From positions 186,001 to 250,000 of the forward strand of contig JBPJFZ010000004.1 in the NCBI GenBank assembly GCA_051208035.1: DNA of 64,000 bases, written 5' to 3'. Positions 1-8,693 of this stretch are shown here, in pieces (positions within the stretch are counted from its first letter, which is position 1; the number at the start of each line of letters is the position of its first letter). Made by a program: the position numbers and the translations under genes. The notes under the pieces were generated by a model that was given only the letters and a program-made list of their open reading frames with translations, was not told the DNA's origin and searched no databases. The stretch comes from JACKOB01 sp024234575 (lineage in GTDB: Bacteria; Pseudomonadota; Gammaproteobacteria; Pseudomonadales; Oleiphilaceae).

Positions 1-405
1 CTGCTCGCCAGAATCAGGGCACTGTTACGACGTATTAAAGAGTCAGACGGACATCATTCTGCAAGCGATGCGGCGGCGGTGGCTGATCCTGCAGAGCAAA
101 CTCGCCTGGTATTTAATGATCTGGTTGTGGATAAATCCATGCGTGAAGCCTGGCTTAATGATGAAAGCATAGAGCTGACCAGTGCCGAGTTCGATTTACT
201 CTGGTTGTTGGCCAGCAGTGCCGGAAAAGTGCTAAGTCGGGAAGAAATCTTTACATGCCTGCGCGGAATTGAGTACGACGGACAGGATCGGTCAATTGAT
301 GTGCGCGTGTCCAGAATTCGACCCAAAATAGGTGATGACCCAGTTCATCCAAAGCGAATTAAAACTGTGCGAAGCAAAGGCTATCTGTTTGTCAAAGAGG
401 CCTGA
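1..405 (+). CDS. Response regulator, OmpR/PhoB family, RstA-like (5' end cut by window)
   Basis: This is the C-terminal part of a two-component response regulator; the receiver domain lies mostly outside the window. The open frame runs from base 1 without a start: the first residues (LLARIRALLRR) are the usual end of a receiver domain and start of the linker. They are followed by a winged-helix DNA-binding domain with the typical LTSAEFDLLWLLASSAGKVLS, SIDVRVSRIRPKIGDD and IKTVRSKGYLF segments. A sensor kinase follows about 115 bases downstream on the same strand, so the pair probably works together. The RstA assignment rests mainly on that kinase resembling RstB; the subfamily is an inference. 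Confidence 0.88.
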   Translation: MLARIRALLRRIKESDGHHSASDAAAVADPAEQTRLVFNDLVVDKSMREAWLNDESIELTSAEFDLLWLLASSAGKVLSREEIFTCLRGIEYDGQDRSIDVRVSRIRPKIGDDPVHPKRIKTVRSKGYLFVKEA

Positions 406-519
406 TTGTTATTGGACTTGAAAGGCAAGGACAGCTTGCGGGTTGAATAAAGTGACCAGCCAAAGGCCATGGCAGCGCTTTCGGGTTGGTCGCTTAGCAG
501 TTTCTCAGGAAAAACAAAA

Positions 520-2088
520 GTGAATAATCTTTTTACCCGCGTCTACGGTGGTCTGCTGATAACGGTTATCGCAGTAGGCATTTTGTGTTTGATATTGTTC
601 CGAGGTCTTAATACTGTCCGCTACGAGCATCATAATGTGCTCGTCTCATCCCCTCTGTTTAACTATCTGGCAGAGGCGGTGACTGCCGATAATCATCCCC
701 TCGTTTTTAATATGATTTTACCTTCTGGCAGCCATATCGGGCTTGTTGATATCAATACGCTGGAAATTTCACCAAGATATGCTGATCGCCTCGCATGGGG
801 GCAGGTTGTTGTCTCACATGATTCGGAGGGAAGTCATGTTTTTCGTAGAGTTGATAGCCAATATGCGTTAGTTGGTTTTTTTTCTAACTTGTATACCGAT
901 GTTGCTCAGACAACGCTAAATCTGGTGACGTACGAGCTAAGCAATACAGCCCCGCGAGCAATTCCACAAAAATCTGCGCAACTCTCTTCCGCATTAGGCA
1001 TAAACATTGAGTTAGTGAGTGATTTTGCTGATTTAACCGATCAGGCCGTTCTTGACGAGTTAGCGGACTACGGCGTTGCAGCGTTGGGGGAAAGCGAAAA
1101 CGACATATCCTATTGGTTACTGCGCCTGGACAACGGCCAGATTCTTAAAGTTGAGTTTCTACCAGGATTCGACCCATTTTCGTGGCCAGTAGCGCTGGTA
1201 CTGTTGCTAACGTTGGGTGGGGTGCTGGCAATGACGGTTTACTTCCTGCTCGAAACAATCAGCGAAAAGCTCCGAGGGCTTGAAACGGTTGCCAGTCGCA
1301 TTGCTCGCGGAGAGCTGGATGCGCGGGTGCGAACAGATAAAGTGGATGCGCTGGGGCGTTTGGGCAACGCGTTTAATAGCATGGCCGATCATATCCAGCG
1401 TCTGGTACTGGTGCAACGGGAAATGATTCACGCAGTATCACATGAGTTGCGAACACCCGTTGCCCGAATAAGGTTTGGCGTGCAGATGATCGAAGACTGT
1501 CCGGACGAAAAATCCATGCAGAAACAGTTGCATGGTATTGATAACGATATTCAGGAACTAGATGAATTAATCGATGAAATACTGACTTATGCGCGGTTGG
1601 AAGAAGGTGGCCCGATTCTCGATCTGCAAGAATCCGATGTTGTCGATATTGTCAATCAGGTTGTGTTAGAGCAGGGCAGCGTGCGCCCGGATCTCAAAGT
1701 AGTGGCAAGTATCGTCGGTGAGTCAGAAAAGTGGCGGTTGTCCGAAATCGAACCCCGTTATATTCATCGAGCTATTCAAAATCTTGTTGGCAATGCAACC
1801 CGCTACTGTCAGACGCAGGTGTTGGTGCGGTGCAGCATCGATAAAGACACCTGTCGAATTGATGTAGAAGACGATGGCCAAGGGATACCAGAGACAGATT
1901 GGGAAAAGGTTTTTACCCCTTTTGCCAGGTTAGATGATAGCCGCACGCGCAAATCTGGGGGGTACGGGCTCGGATTGTCTATTGTCCGGCGAATATTGTA
2001 TTGGCACGGCGGTCAGGCATTTTTGGGTAAAAGCACCGCTGGAGGAGCAAAATTTTCTTTGGTCTGGCCTCGCCGCCAGAATCGATAA
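520..2088 (+). CDS. Membrane sensor histidine kinase, RstB-like
   Basis: Partner kinase of the preceding response regulator. Counted from the start chosen here, a membrane segment lies near residues 9-28, followed by a periplasmic region of about 190 residues, a second membrane segment near 220-242, a HAMP linker, a dimerisation/phosphoacceptor domain with the motif AVSHELRTPVAR (phospho-accepting His 308) and an ATP-binding domain with NLVGNATRY, DDGQGIP and GGYGLGLSIVRR. The H-box and the following helix resemble E. coli RstB. The frame is open from an ATG at 469, but that ATG has its purine-rich stretch only two bases away. The GTG at 520 has a better-placed AGGA and puts the membrane helix at the N-terminus as in RstB, so I prefer it. 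The periplasmic ligand is unknown. Confidence 0.87.
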   Translation: MNNLFTRVYGGLLITVIAVGILCLILFRGLNTVRYEHHNVLVSSPLFNYLAEAVTADNHPLVFNMILPSGSHIGLVDINTLEISPRYADRLAWGQVVVSHDSEGSHVFRRVDSQYALVGFFSNLYTDVAQTTLNLVTYELSNTAPRAIPQKSAQLSSALGINIELVSDFADLTDQAVLDELADYGVAALGESENDISYWLLRLDNGQILKVEFLPGFDPFSWPVALVLLLTLGGVLAMTVYFLLETISEKLRGLETVASRIARGELDARVRTDKVDALGRLGNAFNSMADHIQRLVLVQREMIHAVSHELRTPVARIRFGVQMIEDCPDEKSMQKQLHGIDNDIQELDELIDEILTYARLEEGGPILDLQESDVVDIVNQVVLEQGSVRPDLKVVASIVGESEKWRLSEIEPRYIHRAIQNLVGNATRYCQTQVLVRCSIDKDTCRIDVEDDGQGIPETDWEKVFTPFARLDDSRTRKSGGYGLGLSIVRRILYWHGGQAFLGKSTAGGAKFSLVWPRRQNR

Positions 2089-2251
2089 CTTCGTTGCGTA
2101 ATGTTAAGTGGCATTACCTTTTGTTACATAAAGAGACAGAACACAAACAGACGTAACCTACTGATTTAATAATAATAGGAAGCGTAAGGGATGACTCTTT
2201 GAGGTTGTAGTTCTTTGAACTTTCCTTGTTTCATTTTTTCTCTATTTTTCT

Positions 2252-2277
2252 AGGGCTATTTTTTAGCCCTTTTTTTT
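2252..2277 (+). terminator. Intrinsic terminator downstream of the two-component pair
   Basis: A perfect 7-bp stem (AGGGCTA at 2252-2258 with TAGCCCT at 2264-2270) and a 5-base loop are followed by an uninterrupted T run to 2277. This is a standard Rho-independent terminator for plus-strand transcription. Read on the minus strand there is no U run, so it should not stop glpD transcripts. Confidence 0.85.
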
Positions 2278-2354
2278 CGCCTGAAATTTACGCCCACCGC
2301 TATCGCTGCGGCAGGCTGTTAAATACCAGTTACACCTCTCCCTTTAGTTATGTG

Positions 2355-2376
2355 AAAAGGACTGTTTAACAGGTCC
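2355..2376 (-). terminator. Possible weak terminator for glpD
   Basis: Read on the minus strand, GGAC(C)TGT can pair with ACAGTCC around a tiny loop, with one bulged C, and is followed by TTTTC. It lies directly after the glpD stop codon. The stem is short and imperfect, so the call is tentative. Confidence 0.35.
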
Positions 2377-2383
2377 CCTGCGG

Positions 2384-3907
2384 TTACGCGCGCTTGAGGC
2401 TGTCACTTGGCGGCGCTAAATACTCAACTAAAGCCAACTGCTCCTGCTTAGTCAGACTTAGGCCAAGCTTTGTGCGACGCCACAAAATATCCTCGGCTGT
2501 AACCGCCCATTCGTGTTTCGTTAGGTAGTCAACTTCCCGCTGGTAAAGGCCTTCACCAAAATGATAGCCAAGGTCCTCATGAGTTTTTGCTCCATTCAGA
2601 AGCTTTAAGGTATTTAGTCCATAGGCTTTACTGAAGCGTTTTAACTGCGCGGTATCCAGCCATGGATAGATATTTGCGATAATTTCCTCTATTTGCTTGT
2701 AATCGCTTATTGCGCTGGTAGCGCCGGGAAGTGATTCGTGCTGGGTCCACTCTCCTTTCATGGTAGGGAATATCGGCTTGAGCTTTTCCAGTGCAGCATT
2801 GGCCAGTTTGCGATAGGTGGTCAGCTTGCCGCCATACACGGATAGCAGTGGTGGGTGTTGTGCATCGCTTTCCAGTTCAATGGTGTAGTCTCTGGTAACG
2901 GCAGATGGATCGCTGGATTCGTCGTCGCACAGTGGTCTGACACCAGAAAAACTGCCAACAATATCTTCTTTTTTCAGTTGATGACAAAAGTGTGCATTGA
3001 CGACGCTGAGTAAATAAGATTTCTCGTCTTCGTCAATGCTTACCTTAGCCGGATCACCTTTGTATTCTTTGTCGGTCGTGCCGATTAAATGAAACTTGTC
3101 CATATAAGGCAGCGTAAAAACAATGCGGTTATCTTCATTTTGCAGAATAAACGCACCGGGATAGTTATGAAATTTGGGCACTATAATGTGGCTTCCCTTA
3201 ATCAGGCGAATACCTTTACCTGGGGTTCGCTTCAGCCCGGTTTTAATAAAGTCTGCCACCCAGGGGCCGGCAGCATTGACGAGCACACGGCAATTCGCGT
3301 AAGAGATCTCTTCTGTGCGTGTGTCTTGCAGTGTGAGTTGCCAAATGTTTTCACTTTCGAGCCGTTTCGCACCAATACATTTTGTTCGGGTTTTAATTGT
3401 TGCCCCTTTGCTTTGTGCGCGTAATGCATTTGTTACTACCAGTCTGGCGTCATCTACCCAGCAATCAGAGTATTGTAAACCCTTGCGGATGGAGCCCTTC
3501 AGCGGGCTGGAAGTGCCAAACTTGACTGCTGCCGTGCCAGGCAAACTCACCCTGCGGGTGAGGTTGTCATACATGAATAGCCCCATTCTAATCATCCAAT
3601 AAGGGCGAAGATGAGGTCTGTGGGGTAGTGTAAACCTTAGTGGTTGAACCAGGTGGGGAGCGGTCCGCAAAAGCACTTCACGTTCGGCCAGTGCTTCTTT
3701 TACCAGTCTGAATTCATAATGTTCTAAATAGCGCAAACCGCCGTGAATCAACTTGCTGCTGGCGGAGGAAGTTGCCGAAGCCAGGTCATTTTGTTCACAC
3801 AGCATTACCGACAGATCTCTGCCGGCGGCATCTGCCGCGATTCCGGTTCCATTGATACCGCCACCTATGACAATCAAGTCAAAAGTTTTAGGCGTTACAC
3901 TCAGCAT
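2384..3907 (-). CDS. glpD: Aerobic glycerol-3-phosphate dehydrogenase
   Basis: Membrane-associated FAD enzyme that oxidises sn-glycerol 3-phosphate to dihydroxyacetone phosphate and passes electrons to the quinone pool. At 507 residues it has the family's usual length. The N-terminus carries the FAD-binding motif DLIVIGGGINGTGIAADAAGR, then the family signature SSASSKLIHGGLRYLEHYEF. Other conserved blocks are VNAAGPWVAD, a GTTDKEYKGDP segment and SVYGGKLTTYRKLA; the C-terminal helical domain ends the protein. It lies downstream of glpR in the same direction, separated by about 340 bases that contain a GlpR operator, so it should be induced by glycerol 3-phosphate. Together with glpK it forms a complete glycerol-to-DHAP route. 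Confidence 0.97.
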   Translation of the reverse strand: MLSVTPKTFDLIVIGGGINGTGIAADAAGRDLSVMLCEQNDLASATSSASSKLIHGGLRYLEHYEFRLVKEALAEREVLLRTAPHLVQPLRFTLPHRPHLRPYWMIRMGLFMYDNLTRRVSLPGTAAVKFGTSSPLKGSIRKGLQYSDCWVDDARLVVTNALRAQSKGATIKTRTKCIGAKRLESENIWQLTLQDTRTEEISYANCRVLVNAAGPWVADFIKTGLKRTPGKGIRLIKGSHIIVPKFHNYPGAFILQNEDNRIVFTLPYMDKFHLIGTTDKEYKGDPAKVSIDEDEKSYLLSVVNAHFCHQLKKEDIVGSFSGVRPLCDDESSDPSAVTRDYTIELESDAQHPPLLSVYGGKLTTYRKLANAALEKLKPIFPTMKGEWTQHESLPGATSAISDYKQIEEIIANIYPWLDTAQLKRFSKAYGLNTLKLLNGAKTHEDLGYHFGEGLYQREVDYLTKHEWAVTAEDILWRRTKLGLSLTKQEQLALVEYLAPPSDSLKRA

Positions 3908-4244
3908 ATGTTTGTCCCTTTAGTTACTGGTTATGCAGCGGTTATATGTGCTTCCATGGGAGCCGCTATTGCCAAAAGCATTGACAAATCTGGCCGCCAT
4001 CGACTTTATATCTAAATTTTGAATTTATAGTATGTAAATATGAATATAAATGTTCGAAAACGAATTTTGAATATGGTAAATGTTTGTGTATATGAAAATC
4101 AAGAGCAGTTTTTAGCGAAAAAGAACCAATGCGCAAAAAATTATTTGAAGGGGGCAGTTTGTTAGGAAGTGCTGGAGGGTGACAGATCAGCCAGTACCTA
4201 TGAGTTTATTGATGCTGGTGACCTGTCAGAGGTGCTGTGAACAG
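3908..4244. other. glpR-glpD intergenic region
   Basis: AT-rich spacer of 337 bases with no gene. It carries the GlpR-type palindrome at 4050-4067. On the minus strand, an AT-rich stretch directly downstream of the operator (about 4020-4040) contains TACTAT/TATAAA-like hexamers that could be the glpD -10 element, so the operator would overlap the -35 region. No other structure is evident. Confidence 0.5.
4050..4067. promoter_or_regulatory. GlpR operator upstream of glpD
   Basis: ATGTTCG-AAAA-CGAATTT: two inverted half-sites separated by four bases, close to the known E. coli GlpR operator (ATGTTCG/CGAACAT type). It lies about 143 bases upstream of the glpD start. The same geometry recurs upstream of glpK, and the glpR gene is adjacent, so repression by GlpR is a well-founded inference. 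Confidence 0.8.
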
Positions 4245-5033
4245 TCAGAAATTGGGAGATGAAAGCGGTACTTCGCCGGTTACCGTTAGCTTTACACCAC
4301 ACTCTTTAATTCGGTTGGCAACTTTCTGTGGTGGTTGCCTGCCGGTGAAAAGGTGCGAGGCATCAGCAATATTGCCAAGCCTTATCATGGCGTTTCGGCC
4401 AAATTTAGAGTGATCTGCTGCAAGAAAGATATTTCGTGAGTTCTCGATAATCGCCTGTGCAACTCTCACTTCCTGGTAATCAAAATCTAGCAGTTCGCCA
4501 TCTTCGTCAATGCCACTGATGCCTATTACGGCGTAGTCGACCTTAAACTGGCGCACGAAGTCGACCGTCGCCTCGCCGATAATGCCGCCGTCTTTTGCAC
4601 GAACCGAGCCACCAGCGATGATGACCGTAAAATCTTCTTTCGAGCTTAAGATACTGGCAACGTGTAAGTTGTTTGTGATTACCGTGAGGCCGGTATGTTT
4701 TAGCAGGGCTTTGGCGATTGTTTCGGTAGTGGTACCAATGTTAATAAACAAAGAACACTGGTCTGGGATCAGTTTTGCGACAGCTTCTGCGATGGCTTGT
4801 TTCTCTTCGAGGTTCTGTATTTTCCTATCATTGTAAGATGTGTTGAAAGTGCTGGAGGGTACACCCGCCCCGCCGTGATAGCGGCGTAACTGATTTTCCT
4901 GGTCGAGCTGGTTTATGTCTCGACGAATGGTTTGTGGGGTAACGTTAAAGTGTTGGGCAAGATCATCGATCGTGACAAAGCCACGTTCTTTAACAAGGTC
5001 TATAATTTGAGTGTGTCTGCTTTCCTGTCCCAT
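4245..5033 (-). CDS. glpR: Glycerol-3-phosphate regulon repressor
   Basis: DeoR-family repressor that releases its operators when glycerol 3-phosphate binds. The N-terminal helix-turn-helix (VTIDDLAQHFNVTPQTIRRDINQL, about residues 19-42) and the RRYHGGAG hinge are followed by the sugar-phosphate sensor domain with INIGTTTETIAKAL, VITNNLHVA, GGSVRAKDGGIIGEA and ADHSKFGRNAM. The protein is 262 residues and aligns throughout with E. coli GlpR (252). It sits between glpK (divergent) and glpD (downstream), and both flanking intergenic regions contain matching palindromes. Because its own start lies in the region shared with glpK, it may also be autoregulated. Confidence 0.95.
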   Translation of the reverse strand: MGQESRHTQIIDLVKERGFVTIDDLAQHFNVTPQTIRRDINQLDQENQLRRYHGGAGVPSSTFNTSYNDRKIQNLEEKQAIAEAVAKLIPDQCSLFINIGTTTETIAKALLKHTGLTVITNNLHVASILSSKEDFTVIIAGGSVRAKDGGIIGEATVDFVRQFKVDYAVIGISGIDEDGELLDFDYQEVRVAQAIIENSRNIFLAADHSKFGRNAMIRLGNIADASHLFTGRQPPQKVANRIKECGVKLTVTGEVPLSSPNF

Positions 5034-5143
5034 AAGGCATGCTCATATGATCGTTGGTTTTTATACATTTATCGGGTAGATTTTTTGGATAAACTTAACA
5101 TATTTTTCAGTATCAGGTTGTAAAATCAACGAATGCTATTAAC

Positions 5144-5161
5144 ATGTTCAAAAGTGAACAT
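5144..5161. promoter_or_regulatory. GlpR operator upstream of glpK
   Basis: ATGTTCA-AAAG-TGAACAT is a perfect 7-bp inverted repeat with a four-base spacer. It ends 25 bases before the glpK start codon, in the glpR-glpK divergent region. Half-sites and spacing match the glpD-side site at 4050-4067. At this position a bound repressor would block glpK transcription. Confidence 0.82.
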
Positions 5162-5186
5162 TGATTACTAAAAAAGAGAAAATCGA

Positions 5187-6674
5187 ATGAAGGATTATAT
5201 ACTAGCAATTGATCAGGGAACGACTAGTTCGCGCGCGATAATATTTGATCGTCGAGGGTTATCAGTTGCATCGTCGCAAATGGAGTTCACCCAGTTTTTT
5301 CCTGAGGACGGCTGGGTTGAGCATAATCCTGAAGAAATCTGGGACACCACTGTCAAAACCTGTCTCGATGCGATGGACAAGGCGAACCTGACAGCCGAAC
5401 AACTAACTGGAATTGGCATTACCAATCAGCGCGAAACAACTATTGTATGGGATCGTGCCACTGGCAAGCCTATTTACAATGCAATCGTGTGGCAAGACAG
5501 GCGTACTGTCGATCAATGTGAGGCCATCCGTAATAATCAGCAAGAATCGATTATTATTGAGAAAACAGGGCTTTTGGCGGATCCATATTTTTCTGCAACC
5601 AAGATAAACTGGATATTGCGCAACGTTGCCGGAGCCATGGATCGTGCCAAGGCGGGTGAGCTTGCATTCGGAACCGTCGATACATTTCTTTTGTGGCGTT
5701 TAACTGGTGGCAAAAGTCACATGACTGATGCAACTAACGCATCAAGGACGTCTTTATTCAACATTACCAGCCAGTGCTGGGATGAAGAACTGCTGGAAAT
5801 TTTTGACGTACCTAAAGCGGTGTTGCCAGAGGTTAAAGACTGTGCGGCAGATTTCGGTAGGACGACAAATGACCTGTTCGGTGCCGAAGTACCAGTTTAC
5901 GGCATTGCCGGAGATCAACAGGCGGCATTGATTGGCCAGGCCTGTTTTCAGGAGGGCATGGCAAAGAGTACATATGGTACTGGGTGCTTTTTAATATTAA
6001 ATACTGGGCAGGAGCTGCTGCGCTCGGAAAACCGATTGTTAACTACGGTAGCTTACCGATTGAATGGCGTGACCAATTACGCCATTGAAGGCAGTATATT
6101 TATCGCCGGTGCAGCGATCCAGTGGTTACGAGATGGCATTAAGCTGATTAATAATGCTGCTGAAACTGAAGCGTTGGCCAAAATCACGGGGGCGAAAAAC
6201 GCGGTTTATCTTGTGCCGGCCTTTACAGGTCTAGGCGCGCCATTCTGGGACCCGCATGCCAGAGGTGCCATCATGGGCTTAACCCGGGATACCAGCGTGG
6301 CAGACATTGTTACCGCTGGTTTGCAGTCTGTGTGCTATCAGACGAAAGATCTGGTGCGTGCCATGCGCAATGATGGCGCAAACTATAAAACTTTGCGCGT
6401 TGACGGCGGCATGGTGGTAAATGACTGGGTTGTGCAATTTTTGTCGGACATGCTAAATGTTCCGGTAGACCGCCCGAAAGTCACTGAAACTACGGCGTTA
6501 GGCGTTGCTTACCTGGTTGGATTGCAGGCGGGTTGGTACCAAAGTCTGGAAGAAATTGCTGAATTGTGGGCTTGCGAGAGACGCTTTGAACCTGCAATGG
6601 CGGCTGAGACAAGGGAGAAGTTATATAGTGGCTGGCTCGATAGCGTAGAGCGGGTGCGTAAAAGCCGCGCCTAA
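5187..6674 (+). CDS. glpK: Glycerol kinase
   Basis: FGGY-family kinase that phosphorylates glycerol with ATP to sn-glycerol 3-phosphate, the inducer recognised by GlpR and the substrate of GlpD. The N-terminal phosphate-binding loop LAIDQGTTSSRAI (residues 6-18), GWVEHNPEEIW, GITNQRETT, NAIVWQDRRT and the second-domain segments GIAGDQQAALIGQ, KSTYGTGCF, PAFTGLGAPFWDPHARG and LRVDGGMVVNDWVVQF are all present. Its 495 residues match the family. It is transcribed divergently from glpR with a GlpR operator just upstream. No glycerol facilitator gene (glpF) adjoins it. Confidence 0.97.
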   Translation: MKDYILAIDQGTTSSRAIIFDRRGLSVASSQMEFTQFFPEDGWVEHNPEEIWDTTVKTCLDAMDKANLTAEQLTGIGITNQRETTIVWDRATGKPIYNAIVWQDRRTVDQCEAIRNNQQESIIIEKTGLLADPYFSATKINWILRNVAGAMDRAKAGELAFGTVDTFLLWRLTGGKSHMTDATNASRTSLFNITSQCWDEELLEIFDVPKAVLPEVKDCAADFGRTTNDLFGAEVPVYGIAGDQQAALIGQACFQEGMAKSTYGTGCFLILNTGQELLRSENRLLTTVAYRLNGVTNYAIEGSIFIAGAAIQWLRDGIKLINNAAETEALAKITGAKNAVYLVPAFTGLGAPFWDPHARGAIMGLTRDTSVADIVTAGLQSVCYQTKDLVRAMRNDGANYKTLRVDGGMVVNDWVVQFLSDMLNVPVDRPKVTETTALGVAYLVGLQAGWYQSLEEIAELWACERRFEPAMAAETREKLYSGWLDSVERVRKSRA

Positions 6675-6690
6675 AGCAATATAACGCAAG

Positions 6691-6723
6691 CAGCGGTCTA
6701 GCATCTGTGGCTAATGACCGCTG
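6691..6723. other. Inverted repeat at the glpK / ABC ATPase 3' junction
   Basis: CAGCGGTC (6691-6698) is the exact reverse complement of GACCGCTG (6716-6723), with a 17-base loop between them. The repeat lies between two convergent genes and overlaps the last codons of the minus-strand one. Without a T run it is at best a weak bidirectional terminator or an RNA-stabilising hairpin. Confidence 0.4.
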
Positions 6724-7760
6724 GCAAAAACAATCAGGTGGTCTGCGGCCACCTTGATTGGTAGTTTGTCACCAATATTATAGTTCTGGTGTGAAGGAAA
6801 CAGGCATTCAATAGAAGCGCCGCTGTCCAGTTGCAGCCGGTAAAGGGTGGAGGTGCCAGCGAAGGTCTTTGCGTTTACCTCGGCCTTCAGCTTCGAGTCT
6901 GCGTCAAACACGATGTCATCCGGGCGAATAAGCACATCTATAGGGGCACCGGCTGGCCATGGGTAACTGCGATTCCCCGTAATAACACCGAGCTCACTGT
7001 CTACCGTTGATGGCGTGAGGAGACGGCCTTTAACGAAACAACCATTGCCAATAAATGTTGCCACAAAACGGTTAACTGGTTCGTGATAGAGGTTAAATGG
7101 TGAGTCCCACTGGTTGATCTTGCCATCCTTAATCACGCCGACGCTATCACTGACGGCAAATGCTTCCTGCTGATCATGTGTGACCAGTATGGCGCTCATG
7201 CCTAGTTCTTTTAGAATTCTGCGTACATCCAGGCTCAGCTTTTTTCTAAGCTCGGTATCAAGGTTGCTGAAAGGTTCATCCAGTAATATTAGCTGTGGTT
7301 CGGGAGCAAGGGCGCGAGCCAGGGCCACCCGCTGTTGCTGTCCTCCGGAAAGCTCGTGTGGAAATCGTTCAGCAAGGTCGCTGAGGCTGACCAGATCCAG
7401 CATCTTTTTTACTTTGCTTTCTCTTTCTGAACGACTCAGCTTGTTTAAACCAAAGCCAATATTGGCTGCCACGCTAAGATGAGGAAATAGCGCATAATCT
7501 TGAAACACCATGCCTATTTTCCTTTTCTCGGGGACGAGCGCGCTTCTGGGTGTAGAAACTTCAATGCCTTTTAATCGAATAGTGCCTTGGTGTACATCCT
7601 GAAAACCGGCGATAGCCCTTAATACCGTTGACTTACCACAACCACTTGGTCCGAGCAGACAGCCGATTTCACCCACTGCCAAGCTAAGATCAAAATTCTT
7701 CACGACCGGAACATCATCGTAACGACATTCCAGATTCTGAATTTCAAGAATATTTGACAT
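6711..7760 (-). CDS. ABC transporter ATP-binding protein, Fe(3+)-type (FbpC/PotA-like)
   Basis: Cytoplasmic ATPase of a binding-protein-dependent importer. It has Walker A GPSGCGKST (37-45), a Q-loop MVFQDYALFPHL, the signature LSGGQQQR, Walker B LILLDEPFSNLD and the switch His in LVTHDQQEA. A C-terminal TOBE-like region (about 240-349) follows. Length (349) and sequence style fit the ferric-iron/thiamine/polyamine subgroup, closest to FbpC. It starts 24 bases after argF on the same strand, so it is probably co-transcribed with argF. No permease or periplasmic binding protein is adjacent, so its partners must be encoded elsewhere. Iron is the likely but unproven substrate. Confidence 0.82.
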   Translation of the reverse strand: MSNILEIQNLECRYDDVPVVKNFDLSLAVGEIGCLLGPSGCGKSTVLRAIAGFQDVHQGTIRLKGIEVSTPRSALVPEKRKIGMVFQDYALFPHLSVAANIGFGLNKLSRSERESKVKKMLDLVSLSDLAERFPHELSGGQQQRVALARALAPEPQLILLDEPFSNLDTELRKKLSLDVRRILKELGMSAILVTHDQQEAFAVSDSVGVIKDGKINQWDSPFNLYHEPVNRFVATFIGNGCFVKGRLLTPSTVDSELGVITGNRSYPWPAGAPIDVLIRPDDIVFDADSKLKAEVNAKTFAGTSTLYRLQLDSGASIECLFPSHQNYNIGDKLPIKVAADHLIVFASGH

Positions 7761-7784
7761 AGAGGCAGGTAGTCCGTCCGTTTT

Positions 7785-8693
7785 CTAACGATTGCAGATC
7801 AAAAATTCCAAGAGTGCTTTTTGTGCGTGCAGCCTGTTTTCGGCTTCGTCCCACACTACCGCCGTTGGATGATCCAACATATCTTCGCTTACTTCTTCGC
7901 CACGGTGCGCTGGCAGGCAGTGCATAAACAACGCATCCGAAGCAGCATAAGACATGATTTCGGGGTTTACCTGGTACTGTTTGAACGATTGCAGTCGAAG
8001 CTTTTGTTCTTCTTCCTGCCCCATAGAAGCCCACACATCTGTAGCAATCAGGTGTGCGCCTCTAGCCGCTTCTTTGGGATCGCGGATAATTTGCACCCGG
8101 TCGGCACATTCTGCTACGAGTTTGTCATCAGGTTCATAGCCTTCGGGGCATGAGATCCTCAACTCGAAATCAAATATCTCGGCAGCATTAATGTACGAAT
8201 TACACATATTGTTGCCATCACCAATCCAGGTAACGGTTTTACCCTGAATACTGCCCCTGTGCTCGACGAAGGTTTGCATGTCTGCCAATAATTGGCATGG
8301 GTGGTAATCATCTGTTAAAGCGTTAATAACCGGTACCTGAGAATAACGGGCAAACCGCTCGATTTTTTCATGTTCAAAAGTTCTGATCATGACGGCATCA
8401 ACCATGCGGGATAACACTCGGGCGCTGTCTTCAATGGGTTCACCGCGGCCAAGCTGCGTGTCTCTGGAGGATAAAAATATCGCACTGCCGCCAAACTGAG
8501 CCATGCCGGATTCAAATGACACTCGGGTGCGCGTGGATGATTTTTCGAAAATCATGCCCAGAACCCTGTTTTTTAATGGCTCATAAATAACACCCTGTCT
8601 CTGCATTGCTTTGAGCTCGATTGCTCGTTCAATGAGTTTGTTCAGTTCTGAAATCGACAGGTCATTTAAAGTTAAAAAGTGTCTTAGTGCCAT
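7785..8693 (-). CDS. argF: Ornithine carbamoyltransferase
   Basis: Cytoplasmic enzyme of arginine synthesis: carbamoyl phosphate plus ornithine gives citrulline. The carbamoyl-phosphate loop STRTR is at residues 53-57. The sequence then shows LGRGEPIEDSARVLSRM, NALTDDYHPCQLLADM (HPCQ motif), WIGDGNNMCNSY, TDVWASMGQEEE and the ornithine-side HCLPAHRGEEV. Length is 302 residues. It lies 226 bases downstream of argD on the same strand, so two steps of the pathway are clustered; the other arg genes are not in the window. I found no convincing ArgR box (paired TGAAT/ATTCA) in the argD-argF gap. Confidence 0.96.
   Translation of the reverse strand: MALRHFLTLNDLSISELNKLIERAIELKAMQRQGVIYEPLKNRVLGMIFEKSSTRTRVSFESGMAQFGGSAIFLSSRDTQLGRGEPIEDSARVLSRMVDAVMIRTFEHEKIERFARYSQVPVINALTDDYHPCQLLADMQTFVEHRGSIQGKTVTWIGDGNNMCNSYINAAEIFDFELRISCPEGYEPDDKLVAECADRVQIIRDPKEAARGAHLIATDVWASMGQEEEQKLRLQSFKQYQVNPEIMSYAASDALFMHCLPAHRGEEVSEDMLDHPTAVVWDEAENRLHAQKALLEFLICNR

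Larger units (their letters stand above)
2089..2383. other. Intergenic region after rstB-like kinase
   Basis: No credible gene. It holds an intrinsic terminator for the plus strand (2252-2277) about 165 bases beyond the kinase stop, and a weaker hairpin facing glpD. The long gap before the terminator leaves room for a 3' UTR-derived small RNA, but no promoter is clear. Confidence 0.5.

Noticed and set aside
2216..2245. Sigma-E-like pair (TGAACTT ... TCTAT)
   Set aside because: The spacer is 17 bases, the -10 is poor, and it runs straight into an intrinsic terminator with no gene behind it.
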